Source: Isoperla grammatica (lineage: Eukaryota; Arthropoda; Insecta; Plecoptera; Perlodidae). Taken from it: a stretch of 64,000 nt of DNA. Below the pieces are notes generated by a model that was given only the letters and a program-made list of their open reading frames with translations, ran no database searches and was not told the DNA's origin. The translations under genes were made by a program, and so were the position numbers. Positions 11,256 to 22,759 of this stretch are shown here, in pieces (within the stretch, counting starts at the first letter, position 1; each line of letters opens with the position of its first letter). Location: contig OX246740.1 of assembly GCA_945910005.1 (NCBI GenBank), positions 54,714,638 through 54,778,637 of the forward strand. The letters run 5' to 3'.

Positions 11256-13082
11256 AAGAAAGCGTATGATTCGTCACACAAGAAAGCGTATGATTCGTCA
11301 CCACATTCGTGGCTAATACAGATACTGGAAATTTATAAAGTAAACCCATTGATAGTAAACTTTTTGCGGACAGCGATGACGAGTTGGAAAACAACATTAA
11401 AGTTAAACGTAGGCAAAGAGCAGATATGTACTGACCCAGTTAACATCCGACGAGGTATTTTTCAAGGTGACTCGTTTAGTGCGTTATGGTTTTGTCTTTC
11501 ATTAAATCCATTATCTCATATACTAAACAAATCTACACATGGTTTCAAGATAAAGGACGGTAATACGGTTTGCCACACACTTTCACATCTATTCTACATG
11601 GACGATCTCAAGCTATATGCTTTAAATGCGACACACATGACGAATCTTCTTAACTCAACGTTAGAATTCAGTACAGATATATGTATGGATTTTGGAATTG
11701 ATAAATGTAAGTCACTTCATGTCATCAAAGGAAAGATTACGAAATTAGAAGAGTTTGAAATTGACGAAGACAACCGGATTGGAGTAATGGACGAAGAAGA
11801 TGTATACAAATATTTAGGATTTGCGCAGGCTAAACGAATTGATCATAAACTGATGAAAAGTAAACTAATTTCTGCATACAAGAAACGAATAGGATCCATT
11901 TTAAAAACACAATTGAATGGTAAAAACAAGATCAAAGCAATTAACACTTATGCTATACCGGTACTAACATATTCATTTGGAATTATTAACTGGACACAGA
12001 CAGAACTTCATGCCCTAGAAATTCTCACCCGCACAACATTCACCAAATACAGAAGTCATCACCCTAAGTCAGCAATAGAACGAGTGACTCTACCTAGAGA
12101 AAAAGGGGGAAGAGGCTTGATTGATTTAAACAATTTATATTATAAACAAATTGAAATTCTGAGAAAGTACTTTTATACAAAATGCCCACATTCACAACTT
12201 CATAGAGCTATAGTATCGGCAGACAAGTCGCTTTCTCCCCTCAATTTAAATGACGGAAATTTAAACTTGCTTCAAAAACTAAATTCTGACACAGCAAAAG
12301 AGATCAGAATATCAGAAAAGACGTTACATAGCAGACATTATAAAGAACTTCTTAAGGATAGCGTCGATAGGGTAGCATCGAACAAATGGTTAACGTCCGG
12401 GGACATTTTCAGCGAAACAGAGGGATTTATGATCGCTATTCAAGATAAAATAATCAAGACTAACAATTACAAAAAATACATACTGAAAGACGTCACAGTG
12501 GAAGATAAATGTAGAAAATGTAATTTGAACGGCGAAACAATTGAACATATCGTATCTGGGTGCAAAATGCTTTGTCAAACAGATTATCTTCATAGGCATA
12601 ACCAAGTTGCAAACATTGTACATCAAAAATTAGCCATGAAGTATAAACTTATAAACACAACCACTGCGTATTACAAATACAAGCCTGAAAAGGTATTAGA
12701 TAGTAAAGACTACAAATTATATTACGACCGGGCAGTTATTACAGACCAAACCATACATCACAATAGACCGGATATTATATTTATTGACAAGAAGAAACAA
12801 GAAACGATTTTAATTGATGTTGCCGTCCCTTTATGCCACAATGTAGAGACAACTTGGCGGGAAAAGATAAACAGATATAAGGAATTATCAATTGAAATAA
12901 AAAGGTTGTGGAAGCAGAATAATGTAACTGTTATACCGTTAATTATATCAGCAAATGGCATTGTTCCACGTAAACTCCATGACAGTATTAAACTAATTGG
13001 TCTCCAACCGAACATATACATCGAGATGCAAAAAGCAATTATTTTGAACACGTGTAGGATAGTGCGAAAATTTTTGAACTAA
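11256..13082 (+). CDS. Partial RT plus restriction-like endonuclease (R4/Dong clade)
   Basis: Reverse transcriptase and restriction-like endonuclease of a target-primed LINE. The first complete ATG is at 11349, but the frame and homology extend upstream: KKAYDSSPHSWL (about 11280-11315) is the RT motif A region, so the protein lost its N-terminus, including the motif A catalytic Asp, zinc fingers and Myb. Then come RRGIFQGDSFSALWFC (motif B region) and FYMDD (motif C, about 11592-11606, intact). Near the C-terminus a CRKC-x8-H-x4-C knuckle (about 12510-12563) precedes RPD...LID (about 12765-12818), the PD-D/E-K nuclease. The order RT, CCHC, RLE and the GIFQGDS motif fit R4/Dong rather than APE-type LINEs. 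609 codons are uninterrupted, so the insertion is fairly young although dead on arrival. Confidence 0.85.
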   Translation, partial: KKAYDSSHKKAYDSSPHSWLIQILEIYKVNPLIVNFLRTAMTSWKTTLKLNVGKEQICTDPVNIRRGIFQGDSFSALWFCLSLNPLSHILNKSTHGFKIKDGNTVCHTLSHLFYMDDLKLYALNATHMTNLLNSTLEFSTDICMDFGIDKCKSLHVIKGKITKLEEFEIDEDNRIGVMDEEDVYKYLGFAQAKRIDHKLMKSKLISAYKKRIGSILKTQLNGKNKIKAINTYAIPVLTYSFGIINWTQTELHALEILTRTTFTKYRSHHPKSAIERVTLPREKGGRGLIDLNNLYYKQIEILRKYFYTKCPHSQLHRAIVSADKSLSPLNLNDGNLNLLQKLNSDTAKEIRISEKTLHSRHYKELLKDSVDRVASNKWLTSGDIFSETEGFMIAIQDKIIKTNNYKKYILKDVTVEDKCRKCNLNGETIEHIVSGCKMLCQTDYLHRHNQVANIVHQKLAMKYKLINTTTAYYKYKPEKVLDSKDYKLYYDRAVITDQTIHHNRPDIIFIDKKKQETILIDVAVPLCHNVETTWREKINRYKELSIEIKRLWKQNNVTVIPLIISANGIVPRKLHDSIKLIGLQPNIYIEMQKAIILNTCRIVRKFLN

Positions 13083-13423
13083 GAAGAATGAAGACTTCAA
13101 GAAGTTCTCCATCCCGATGGTGGTTTTCGTGGTTTCCACCGTACAAAGAGCGAATGCTGGGATGAGTACAAATCGGCCACGACCGTACATAGCATCCACA
13201 GTTCGGTTTGTAAAAAATAATGTGGACAATGATATATTAAGTAGTATAGCCAAATGTGGGCATTTGAGAAGCAGAAGCAGAAGAAGAAGAAGAAGAAGAA
13301 GAAGAAGATATATTAAGTAGTTCTAAGTAGATTTTAATAAGGTAAACACATGGAAATACTTGACATTTGTGTCCGTACAACATGTTTATGCCGGTTTTGA
13401 CCGAGTTTGTATGTATTGCAACA
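11256..13423 (+). mobile_element. 5'-truncated R4/Dong-like non-LTR retrotransposon
   Basis: A single frame plus a ~340 bp 3' UTR lies between (AAT)n on the left and (AAT)n-rich DNA from about 13424 on the right. The 3' end carries no poly(A) tail and runs straight into AATAAAATAATAATAATAAT. Both features fit site-specific insertion into TAA repeats. A 24 bp direct duplication (AAGAAAGCGTATGATTCGTC, at 11256 and 11280) sits exactly at the 5' junction. An (AGA)n tract lies in the 3' UTR at about 13268-13309. Confidence 0.85.
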
Positions 13424-13671
13424 ATAAAATAATAATAATAATAAAAAATAAATTACAAAATCAATAAATAAAATCACCGTGGAGCAAACTATATTAATAT
13501 TGTAAGAGGAGTGTATCAGTTTTGTTTTAAACGTACAATACATTTGTTACTAGTTCAGCAAACGTTGGTACACACGCGCTGTGATCTATATATTCGCATG
13601 ATATTCTTATCGTGTGTTTTAGCTCGCGAGTAAATATTGCACGTGTACACAGCACAGCGCTATTGTAGTGT
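13424..13671. other. (AAT)n-rich 3' flank of the LINE and unique DNA
   Basis: AAT/AAAT-rich sequence to about 13470, then unique DNA without a gene. Confidence 0.6.
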
Positions 13672-13790
13672 ATGTAGTATTGTGTGGTAGCTGTAGTTAG
13701 AAGTAGCAGTGTGTGGTAGCTGTAGTTAGAAGTAGCAGTGTGGTAGCTGTAGTTAGTAGTAGCAGTGTGGTTTGTAGAAGTAGAGTAGAA
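13672..13790. repeat. 29 bp minisatellite, about three units
   Basis: GTGTGGTAGCTGTAGTTAGA followed by AGTAGCAGT is repeated three times, with a fourth degenerate copy. Confidence 0.9.
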
Positions 13791-14082
13791 ATAGTAATGT
13801 GCTCAGTACTCGTGCTAGGAAATTCAAAGTATGACTTTGTGAAGTGAAAAGTAAATTTTATTCTTGTATACCCTATTTTAGTCTATCTGACGGTTTGGCC
13901 AGGCCGTCAAATAGACTCGCACTGGACACGAACACTGATTCGCTCCTTATTTTCTTTGCTCCGCGGTGGAGAAGGCGGAGATGGACGGCTATGGGGATGG
14001 AGGAGGCCGATTAAAAAAAAAAAAAAAAAATTGTTTTTATATTATAATGCAGACATTGTCATGAAATTATATTTATATAAAA

Positions 14083-14240
14083 TATTAGATATTGTATTGT
14101 ATAATCAATAAGCGAATATGTGAATGTTGAAATGTGGTTACCCTACACTAATTTCTCTAATCATGTGGAACTATTGTTTGTGTTTATTATTGTTGTATTG
14201 TATTATCAATAAGCAAATATGTGAATGTTGGTATGTGTAC
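14083..14240 (+). repeat. Outlying copies of the ~70 bp AATAAA-type repeat
   Basis: Two diverged units (TATTGTATTGTATAATCAAT then AAGCGAATATGTGAATGTTG) match the array at 15545-16640. The GTAA array therefore appears to have expanded inside, or next to, an older tract of that repeat. Confidence 0.75.
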
Positions 14241-14305
14241 ACCCACACCCTACACTTTCCATCCAAAATGTCGCCATGGTAATTTAGTAAGGGAGCAAGG
14301 TAATA

Positions 14306-15300
14306 CATAAGTAAGTAAGTAAGTAAGTAATGATTTAAGTAAGTAAGTAAGTAGGTAAGTAAGTAAGTGAGTAAGTAAGTAATGAAGTAAGTAAGTGTTG
14401 AAGAAGTAAGTAATGAAGTAATGAAGAAAGTAAGTAAGTTATGAAAAAAGTAAGTCAGTAGGTGAGTAAGTAAGTCAGTTATAGTCAGTCAGTAAGTCAG
14501 TCAGTCAGTGAGTAAGTAAATAAGTGAGTAAGTAAGTGAGTAAATAAGTAAGTGAGTAAGTAAGTTATGAAGTAAGTAACTCAGCAATGAGGTAAGTAAG
14601 TAATGAAGTAAGTAAGTAATGAAGTAAGTAAGAAAATAAGTAAGTAATGAAGTAAGTAAGTAATTAAGTAAGCGATTAAATATTCAGTTGGAAGGGGTAA
14701 GTAGGAAAGTAAGTAATGAAGTAAGTAAGTAATGAAGTAAGTAAGTAATGGAGTGAGTAAGTAAGTAATGGAGTGAGTAAGTAAGTAATGGAGTGAGTAA
14801 GTAATGAAGTAAGTAAGTACGTAATGAAGTAAGCAAGTAATGAAGCAAGTAAGTAAGTAATGAAGTAAGTAATAAAGAAAGTAAGTAATAAAGTAAATAA
14901 GTAATGAAGTAAGTAAGTAATGAAGTAAGTAATGAAGTAAGTAAGTAATGAAGTAAGTAATGAAGTAAGCAAGTAATGAAGCAAGTAAGTAAGTAATGAA
15001 GTAAGTAATAAAGAAAGTAAGTAATAAAGTAAATAAGTAATGAAGTAAGTAAGTAATGAAGTAAGTAATGAAGTAAGTAAGTAATGAAGTAAGTACGTAA
15101 TAAAGTAAGTACGTAATAAAGTAAGTAATGAAGTAAGTAAGTAATGAAGTAAGTACGTAATAAAGTAAGTAAGTAATGAAGTAAGTAAGTAATGAAGTAA
15201 GTAATAAAGTTAGTAAGTAATAAATTAAGTAATAGTTAGTAAGTAATAAGGTAAGTAATGAAGTAAGTAATGAAGTAAGTAAGTAAGTCAGTCAGTAAGT
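14306..15300. repeat. ~1 kb (GTAA)n / GTAATGAA minisatellite
   Basis: GTAAGTAA tracts alternate with GTAATGAA and related variants for about 1 kb. A higher-order repeat is visible: blocks around 14820-14930 and 14965-15075 are nearly the same. The complementary strand reads as a long but meaningless low-complexity frame. Confidence 0.95.
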
Positions 15301-15544
15301 TTTGTTTTAATGTTTTAATCTTTATCTGTATTCTTAAACATTGTTTTCAATCGAACAATGTAATGCTATAAATGCAATACTGAGTGCGTAAATAAATACA
15401 TGTGTACAGTTTTAAACCAGTGTTTACGTTTACATGTTGTACTATTTCTAAAGACAATTGCTTCCGTATGTGTTATTTTATTTTACTATGAAACGTAACC
15501 TACATTGTTCATATTTTGTGTATAACAAAGTGTCAATATTATAT

Positions 15545-16640
15545 ATTAATGTTGTCTTTTATTATTGTATTGTATAATCAATAAAAGAATATGTGATGTT
15601 GGTATGTTATGTATTATTGTTATCTAGTATTATTGTATTGTATGATGAATAAAGGAATATGTGATGTTGGTATGTTATATATTATTGTTATCTAGTATTA
15701 TTGTATTGTATGATCAATAAAGGAATATGTGTTGTTGGTATGTATATATTATATCTAGTTTTATTGTATGATCAATAAAGGAATATGTGATGTTGGTATG
15801 TATATATTATTGTTGTCTATTATGATTGTATTGTATAATCAATAAAAGAATATGTCCTTGTTTGGTATGTACATATTATTGTTATCTAGTACTATTGTAT
15901 TGTATAATCAATAAAGGAATAAGTGTATGTTTAGGATGTATATATTATTGTTGTCAATTATTTTTGTTTTGTATAATCAATAAAGGAATATGTGATGTTG
16001 GTATGTTATATATTATTGTTATCTATTATGATTGTATTGTATAATCAATAAAGGAATATGTGATGTTGGTATGTATATATTATTGTTGTCTATTATGATT
16101 GTATTGTATAATCAATAAAAGAATATGTCCTTGTTTGGTATGTATATATTATTGTTGTCTAGTATTATTGTATTGTATAATCAATAAAGGAATATGTGAA
16201 TGTTTGGTATGTATATATTATTGTTTGTCTATTATTATTGTTTGTATAATCAATAAAAGAATATGTGAATGTTTGGTATGTACATATTATTGTTGTATAT
16301 TATTATTGTATTGTATAATCAATAAAGGAATATGTGAATGTTGGTATGCATATATTATTGTGGTCTATAATTATTGTATTGTATGATCAATTAAGGAATA
16401 TGAAATGTTTGGTATGAATATATTATTGTTGTCTATTATTATTGTATTGTATGATCAATAAAGGAATATGTGAATGTTGGTATGTATATATTAATGTTGT
16501 CTTTTATTATTGTATTGTATGATCAATAAAGGAATATGTGAATGTTTGGTATGTATATATTATTGTTGTCTATTATTATTGTTTGTATAATCAATAAAAG
16601 AATATGTGAATATTATTATTGTATATTATTGTTTGTTGGT
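15545..16640 (+). repeat. ~70 bp tandem repeat with AATAAA in most units
   Basis: About 15 units of TATTGTATTGTATAATCAAT-AAAGGAATATGTGATGTTGG plus a TATATATTATTGTTGTCTA part, at spacings of about 58-80 bp. Almost every unit carries the sense-strand hexamer AATAAA. Frames through it arise from the repeat and are not genes. Confidence 0.9.
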
Positions 16641-16649
16641 ATGTGTTCA

Positions 16650-17035
16650 CCTCCAATGTTTGTAATCATGTGGAATTGTTGTTTGAGTTTGTTTTTAAGT
16701 TGAACATAATCAAACTGTAGCGCACATTACTTATAATACATAAATTGCCACCTTAACCTCATCCCAATACCTAAATCCATACTATTTTTTGGTATATTAT
16801 GGCCGTGGCAAGCAAATTAATAATACAATTATTAAAATAGTAAATAAAATTGAGAGAAACAGCTTGAACTTAATAATAACCCATATAGAACTTCTGCTTC
16901 TAAAGCAGGTATCACCTCCTAAGACCGACCATTATACACAACACATTAATATTATCCTGTATACTTGTGAAGAAGAGCGCTCATGGGGATCGGAAACACT
17001 ACCCAACTAACGAGTAACGTTCGGTGTTTGGACAG
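16650..17035. other. Unique AT-rich DNA
   Basis: No gene or repeat recognised. Confidence 0.4.
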
Positions 17036-17196
17036 TATAGAAAATAAACGTTCAATGCTTTCAAAAGGATTAAATCCCAGCTCTCCCATTACGATAAATA
17101 AAACGTCCCGAGAGTCGGGATTACCGGCGTCAAGAGTCGAACTCGAACCTTCCGAATGAGAGACTCGCGGGCTCGTTTATCTCCGCCATTACAATA
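17036..17196 (-). mobile_element. tRNA-derived SINE or tRNA pseudogene
   Basis: On the minus strand a tRNA-like head carries GCGAGTCTCTCATTCGG (anticodon-arm-like) and AGGTTCGAGTTCGACTC (B-box-like). A non-tRNA body, GGGACGTTTTATTTATCG, follows. The acceptor stem is not intact, so it is not a functional tRNA gene. Confidence 0.45.
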
Positions 17197-17199
17197 ACT

Positions 17200-19660
17200 T
17201 ATACTGGCGCTCAACAATATAACAAACGTTCAGGTATTATTGCAATATGTATACCGACTGCCCTTATGCACACATGCACAAGTGATATTACCATTGATGT
17301 ACAGTACCAATACTTAAACCATTTTATTGCGAAGGTGGCTTTCAATGATGTTTAGCTATACAGATTAACGACAAATCCTGAGATTAAGTTTGACGGAAAC
17401 CGTTCACGAATAATCAATCCTGAAATTCGATGCGATTGAAAACGTTTGCGAATCATAAATAACAAAACACAGGGAAGAAAAAAAACACATACAAACAATT
17501 AATCATCATTATTACTTTAATAGTAAATATTTTTTTGTTTTTATGCTTCTTGGTTCAACACGGGAAGGGACCGGGAAGGAACGGGAAGAAACGGGAAGGA
17601 ATTCCCTCAACGTAAACGCCGCACAATGGATGCTCTGAAAAAGAAAATGAAACAAGTAGAGAGTTGCCGCAAGTGTGTCTAACCAATTTCCCTTGTCTCA
17701 ATCCATCACCGTTTAGGGGTCAGCCTGACGTGCGGCCAGTCCACTCTCCTACAACTCATCGCCCCCCAACCCCCCCTTTCTCTCCACCCTCCCTGTTCTA
17801 TTTGTCTAAACCAAGGCGCCGCTACGCCGCGAGAGCCATAGCACAAATAGCATTGTGGTGGCAATAGAGGCAGTATACACACACATACATGTTTATTACT
17901 AAAGTATTTATTGATAAAAAGTGTTCCACACAAAGGATTCAAGAAAAGAATGAGCATTTAATGTATTTTGTTAGTAACTTAAAATGTAATTCAGTAGGAA
18001 ATATTTGGGATGAGGTTGGGCTAGATATTTTCAAGATCTATGGTAAAAATGTACTATGTTTGGATCAAAAATCAAATTAGACAATTATTTGAGATATCAT
18101 TGAGATTGTCTAATTGTATCCGAACAAAATAAATTGTGCATCTTTTTTCTTGAGAATATGTGTAGATCACCATAACATCTGCCCTGACCTGCCTCATCCA
18201 AAATGTTGATATTATTTATGTAGCTTTAAACATAGAAACAAAAAGCAATTACAAACTCTAACACTATGTTCAACACTGAAACATGATAAAACTGCGAAAC
18301 ATCATCATCATTGTGTTCAAACTAGACAAGTATTAGTGCGTATAATAACCACCATTAAAATTAATACACACAATTGAGTTGCTAGTGCGTACACACACAC
18401 ATATATACAACATACACATCTTTGATTACACATGTGTGCACACACACGCATATATTCTAACTCCCTCGCCGGTAGCCAGCCACAAAAAATATGTGTATGT
18501 TGATTCAGTTATATATTTGAATACCGCGTTCAATAAACTCCCCTCGCTCATGATTAATCCGATGGTGTTTATTTAAATGAGCGCGCCTATGTTTGCGCAG
18601 CCCTGACGATATAACGTAAGCGTAAACACACAATGGAAATAAACAACGCGCACCATCAACAAGTTGGGCGAGGGAGGAAATTACCTGTTGGACGAGAACT
18701 AGCCCGATGTGATTACTAAACTCTCTGTGACGTCATCAAGCCCCACATCGACGCGTCATAATTGTGTTCATTTCCGGCGACCCCCCTCCCCCCCCTTCGT
18801 GCGACGTCGAATATTCGCGAGGGCCGAGCGGCCATGTTTTGCACCTTTCAATATTCAATTAAATTGTTTTTCACCCCCACACGAAAACAAGGGAAGTAAC
18901 AAATGTGACGTCAACTGAATTGTGTAGCGACCTGCATTATTGAATAAGGTTGGTTTCTTTAGATGCTACGTAAAAGCTGGTAGACTTAAATTATTGAGAA
19001 CTTGGATTTGTGATCGAGAAAGTTAAATTGCCCCAAAACACATACAAGCGTGTACTCAACAATCAAAGATTTATTACTTGTTAAAAAAATGATAAGTGAC
19101 CAACTTTCATCTTCAAGTAACAAGTTCTAAATTCTAAGTGAAAAACTCGAATCAAATTGGCATCTTTTAATGTAAACTATACCCCAGTCAACTGAAAGTA
19201 AACAAGTTTGATGTGCTCAGTAAGTACCAAATAGTTCTATCAAAGGGTTTTATCTTCGACGGAGCTCTTTGATTATGTCGACGACCAATTTAAATAACAA
19301 ATTCCATGTTCTAAATAATCTAGTAAGCCCCCTTCTCCCTAAGCACTCAGCTAGCCACAAATCTATGACGGCGGCACATTACTTGTTAATGTTAGTATAA
19401 ATGTAAGCAATGTGACTTGTTTTCTAAACATACTGATGAGATTACTAACACATACAATTGCCAACGTATGACTGCATTGTTTGGTCTAGCCGGGTCATGG
19501 ATCTCTAAACTAAGGTTTTATTCAGTCCCAAGTTCCTTCGTTATCACCCGGTAAATGTGGGTCGCTCGCATTAGGGGTGAGAGCAACAACCCACCCCTCG
19601 GGGATACAAGTGCTGCTCTCTGCGGTGGTGGTGCTGTACAGAGTGGGGTGGGTAGTTGTA
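17200..19660. other. Intergenic DNA, no supported gene
   Basis: Mostly AT-rich unique sequence. A pyrimidine-rich, CpG-containing patch lies at about 17690-17840 and another at 18770-18840. Either could be a promoter or exon edge, but no reading frame or paired splice signals support one. Confidence 0.4.
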
Positions 19661-19669
19661 ACAAGGTCA

Positions 19670-19790
19670 CGCGGCCACGACAACATTGCTCTAGTAAAGT
19701 CTGTTTTGTGTGGCTCGCTCTTAGGGTGGCTTCCTGTTTGCAATGCACAAGGTCCAGGTTTGATTCCCGGTGAGGGATCGTGTTTGTAAC
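19670..19790 (+). mobile_element. tRNA-derived SINE fragment
   Basis: GGTTTGATTCCCGG (about 19756-19769) is a B-box-like T arm. Upstream, TTAGGGTGGCTTCCTG and TTTGCAATGCACAAGG resemble the D and anticodon arms of a tRNA-Ala-like sequence. The acceptor stem is not preserved. Confidence 0.45.
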
Positions 19791-19799
19791 TTTGTAAAT

Positions 19800-20396
19800 T
19801 GACTTAAATACGTACGATTTCGGTACTAAACTCAGACAAGACTTACTATGTCCATACCCCCAAACTATAGTATGTTCCTCTGTGCTGTGCACTAGTGTTG
19901 ATATAGAGTGTAAAAGGTCATATCATCAAAGAAATACATTATAGCAAAAAATTGAGGATGTAACTCTACTTATCGGAAGAACAAAATGTAAGTTTTAAAA
20001 CTTTTTCAACTCTAGTTTTCTTGTAGAGTTCACAACTCACTAATAAGAAACATTAAGTACGAACACGAATTCAAGAGAAAACTTTCGTGTAATGACAAAA
20101 CTTTGTAGACAAGTTTTAGAACTACCTACTTAAGTTCTCCAGTTGTTAAAAAATCAACAAGTTCCTCCACCAGTCAACTCTGCTACGCGAGCCCCAGAAC
20201 GAACCTGCCACACACTGCGCAATCCCTCCACGCCGATGTACCGGAGCACCCAGGCCACGGCCTTCCTTGCAATGCCCCACTACCCATCGTGTAGTATACT
20301 ACACTGCCGTGCTTCTCAAACTGTGACACCCCAACAGATTTCAGTATAGTTATTATTTTATTCAATTTTATCATAACATAAACAAAACTCGCTATA
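19800..20396. other. Intergenic DNA with a GC-rich patch
   Basis: 20160-20340 is unusually GC-rich for the neighbourhood and has short open frames on both strands. No recognised protein similarity or splice signals support a gene. Confidence 0.35.
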
Positions 20397-20888
20397 GGGT
20401 ACGCACAACACCAAAACACAACAATGAAACAAATGAATTGAACCGATGGACAAACAAGCTGTCAAAAAAAATATGAAGTTCTGAAGTTGTTAAAAACAAA
20501 CGTTCAGAACGTTTACAAACTTTCAGATAGTTGCTGTCCATTAAGGCTGGTCCACACATATTTTGAAGACATAATGCATAAGGTTTTAAGAAATTGTTTA
20601 AAAAACAACAATGAAAACAATGTCTTAAAACTAAAGCTTTGTGTGAACGCCAGTACGTGTTTCCTATGATCCAACTTTACGACTACGCGTTAAACCTTAA
20701 ATCGTATGTCTTAAAAATCTGTGTGGACCAGCCTAAATTTTAACTGGCGAGCAGTTACTATCGTTACAACTAATTGTTTATCCTCATTATTTGCAAAGAT
20801 ATTACTTTGACAGCTTGTTGTTTGTTCACCAGTTCAATTCATTTATTCCATTGTTGTAGTTCGGCTGTTACGTCAGTTGTGCGTACCC
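20397..20888 (+). mobile_element. MITE family A copy carrying a nested MITE
   Basis: Terminal inverted repeats GGGTACGCACAAC and GTTGTGCGTACCC. The subterminal blocks AACAATGAAACAAATGAA and GACAAACAAGCTGTCAA also occur inverted at the other end. It matches the copy at 23075-23383, except that 20544-20734 is inserted. TA precedes the left end. No coding capacity, so it depends on a transposase supplied elsewhere. Confidence 0.85.
20544..20734 (+). mobile_element. Small MITE nested in MITE family A
   Basis: 191 bp bounded by AGGCTGGTCCACACA and TGTGTGGACCAGCCT, a perfect 15 bp inverted repeat (one base differs in a second possible alignment). The host MITE resumes at AAATTTTAACTGG, lacking ~9 bp (CTGAACAT in the sister copy). 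The insertion therefore came with a small deletion rather than a clean duplication. The same family is at 1869-1979. Confidence 0.85.
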
Positions 20889-22030
20889 CATTTCGTAAGC
20901 ATGACAATATTATATTTACGTTGAGACAACGTGTGAGACGCACTGTACATTACAGCCCACGGCCTTCTAGGTGAGCAAGTGTTTCATGCAATATCCAACA
21001 CTGCTCATGTATATTCAACGTGCCTGCGGATACTAGTTATGAGTGTCTCGGAAACATATTGGTGCGGTCAACCCAAGTCCCAACAATAGCATCTAGAGCG
21101 CGCCACCTGTCAATTATACTTTCAACTCTAGGGCCCGGTAACATCGCGTAAACATCGGAAAACTAATATAGAGATGATTGTTGCTAAACCAGAGTACCGG
21201 CTTAATTGGATTTATTTGCCTCGGTTTGTCTAGTGAATAATGGAAATTGAGATTAGCATGCATTAGGTATTCAACCCCATTCGTTCTACATTTCCTTCAG
21301 TTATATATAATAACTCTAAGTTATTCCATATAACTCAACCATCTTAACAGTGAACTGTGATCACACAAAGCATTCTTCAAGGCCATTTTGTCTGCCAAAA
21401 CATCACATCTGTTTGCATTCGACCGGCGCAGTTCATTGTAGAAATGTTTTACTTGGCGTTCGATTGAAGTTCTACAGTGGTCCCCAAAATTGTTTGTATC
21501 CCTACTATACTTTACTAAAAAATAACATGAAGAAACCCTCTTGTCTCGTCCATTCTTTTTTTATACTCTCATTGTGGTCGCAATCAGAATTGCACATCAA
21601 CCCTCAATGAGCATGGTATACATAGAACCAAATGATTTGAGTTCCAGTAAAAGGTATATATATAATAGATGTTTTGCGACAGACACAACTTTTTGCACTA
21701 ATTATCCACTCGAATAGCGGAACTGTATTAATTAATACACAAACACACACACACACACGCGCGCATAAAACAACAAAGCAATTAATCAAAAGCAATTATT
21801 ACAATATGATGAGTAGGCTGAATTGTGCGCGCGACTGTACATGCAGGTTGCACGCGTGATTGATGTATTTCACGTGTGACGTGTTACAGTCAGGCGGGGG
21901 GGGGGGGGCATAATGGCTTGATGATGAGACTAATCTACGACGAGACAGTATTGACGCGTTGTACCTTGACGCGCCGTTGTTTTGTCTATTGTCCAAATTC
22001 AGTACAATGATTGCAAGATATTGCACCTTG
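20889..22030. other. Intergenic DNA with short simple repeats
   Basis: No supported gene. (AC)n/(CG)n lies at about 21741-21766 and a 12-base G run at about 21896-21908. Confidence 0.4.
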
Positions 22031-22033
22031 ATC

Positions 22034-22352
22034 GAGATAGTTGCGTTTATATGTCGTTGACACTACACGTCGAAGACTACGCATTTACATGTAAACTCTT
22101 GATTTTGAAAGAAGACGTGGGTATGTTTAATTGACTTGAACACACCAGCTTGTTTGGCATTAGACCCTCTATTAGCAGGTATGAACAAAACTGCAAAAAC
22201 TCCTCGTTTCTCGAGATAATTGCGTTTATATGTCCTTAGCTCTACACGACGAAGTGTACGCATTTACACGTAAACTCTTGATTTGAAAGAAGACTTGGGT
22301 ATGTTTAATTGACTTGAATACTCCATCTTAATTGGCATTAGGCTCTCTAGCT
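22034..22352 (+). repeat. Direct duplication, ~137 bp copies ~180 bp apart
   Basis: GAGATAGTTGCGTTTATATG (22034) and GAGATAATTGCGTTTATATG (22214) start two copies that stay alignable to GGCATTAG...CTCTCT, with scattered substitutions. No coding frame is conserved between them. Confidence 0.85.
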
Positions 22353-22759
22353 GTGCTCATACAGCGAATCACACTAGTTGACTTAACGTAGGCAGGCGGT
22401 GACATTATTAGTTACGACAACGGTTGGGAAGTGACCCGGCACCTCCACCAAAGAGTAAGTTTCAGTGGTGACGTCATCGGTTTCCTACTTGGACCGGCTG
22501 ACATTCATTATTCGTGAGAAGGACGGGATTATCTCCGACTGTATCAACAGGCTCACGTCCATCCATGTTTATCACCATCTAGGGGTGGTGTAGCGTGGCT
22601 GGACATGAGAGGAGATGATAAGAGTTGAACACAGACGTGTCGCCTCATGGTTACGTCAAGTGATGAGTGCGCACAAGAAAATAAGACCCTCGCTACGGGT
22701 AGACTCCTGTTAAACCGACGTCACCGATCTTTGGGCGAGCTCAAGGTCATCTTACTGAT

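Noticed and set aside
11113..11397. 94-codon minus-strand frame with poly-Tyr
   Set aside because: Reads through the (AAT)n microsatellite on the opposite strand of the LINE.
14676..14984. 102-codon frame rich in LLTYF
   Set aside because: Translation of the GTAA minisatellite; low complexity, not a protein.
20143..20349. GC-rich frames on both strands near 20.2 kb
   Set aside because: Locally protein-like wording, but no splice signals, no recognised domain and frames on both strands of similar quality.
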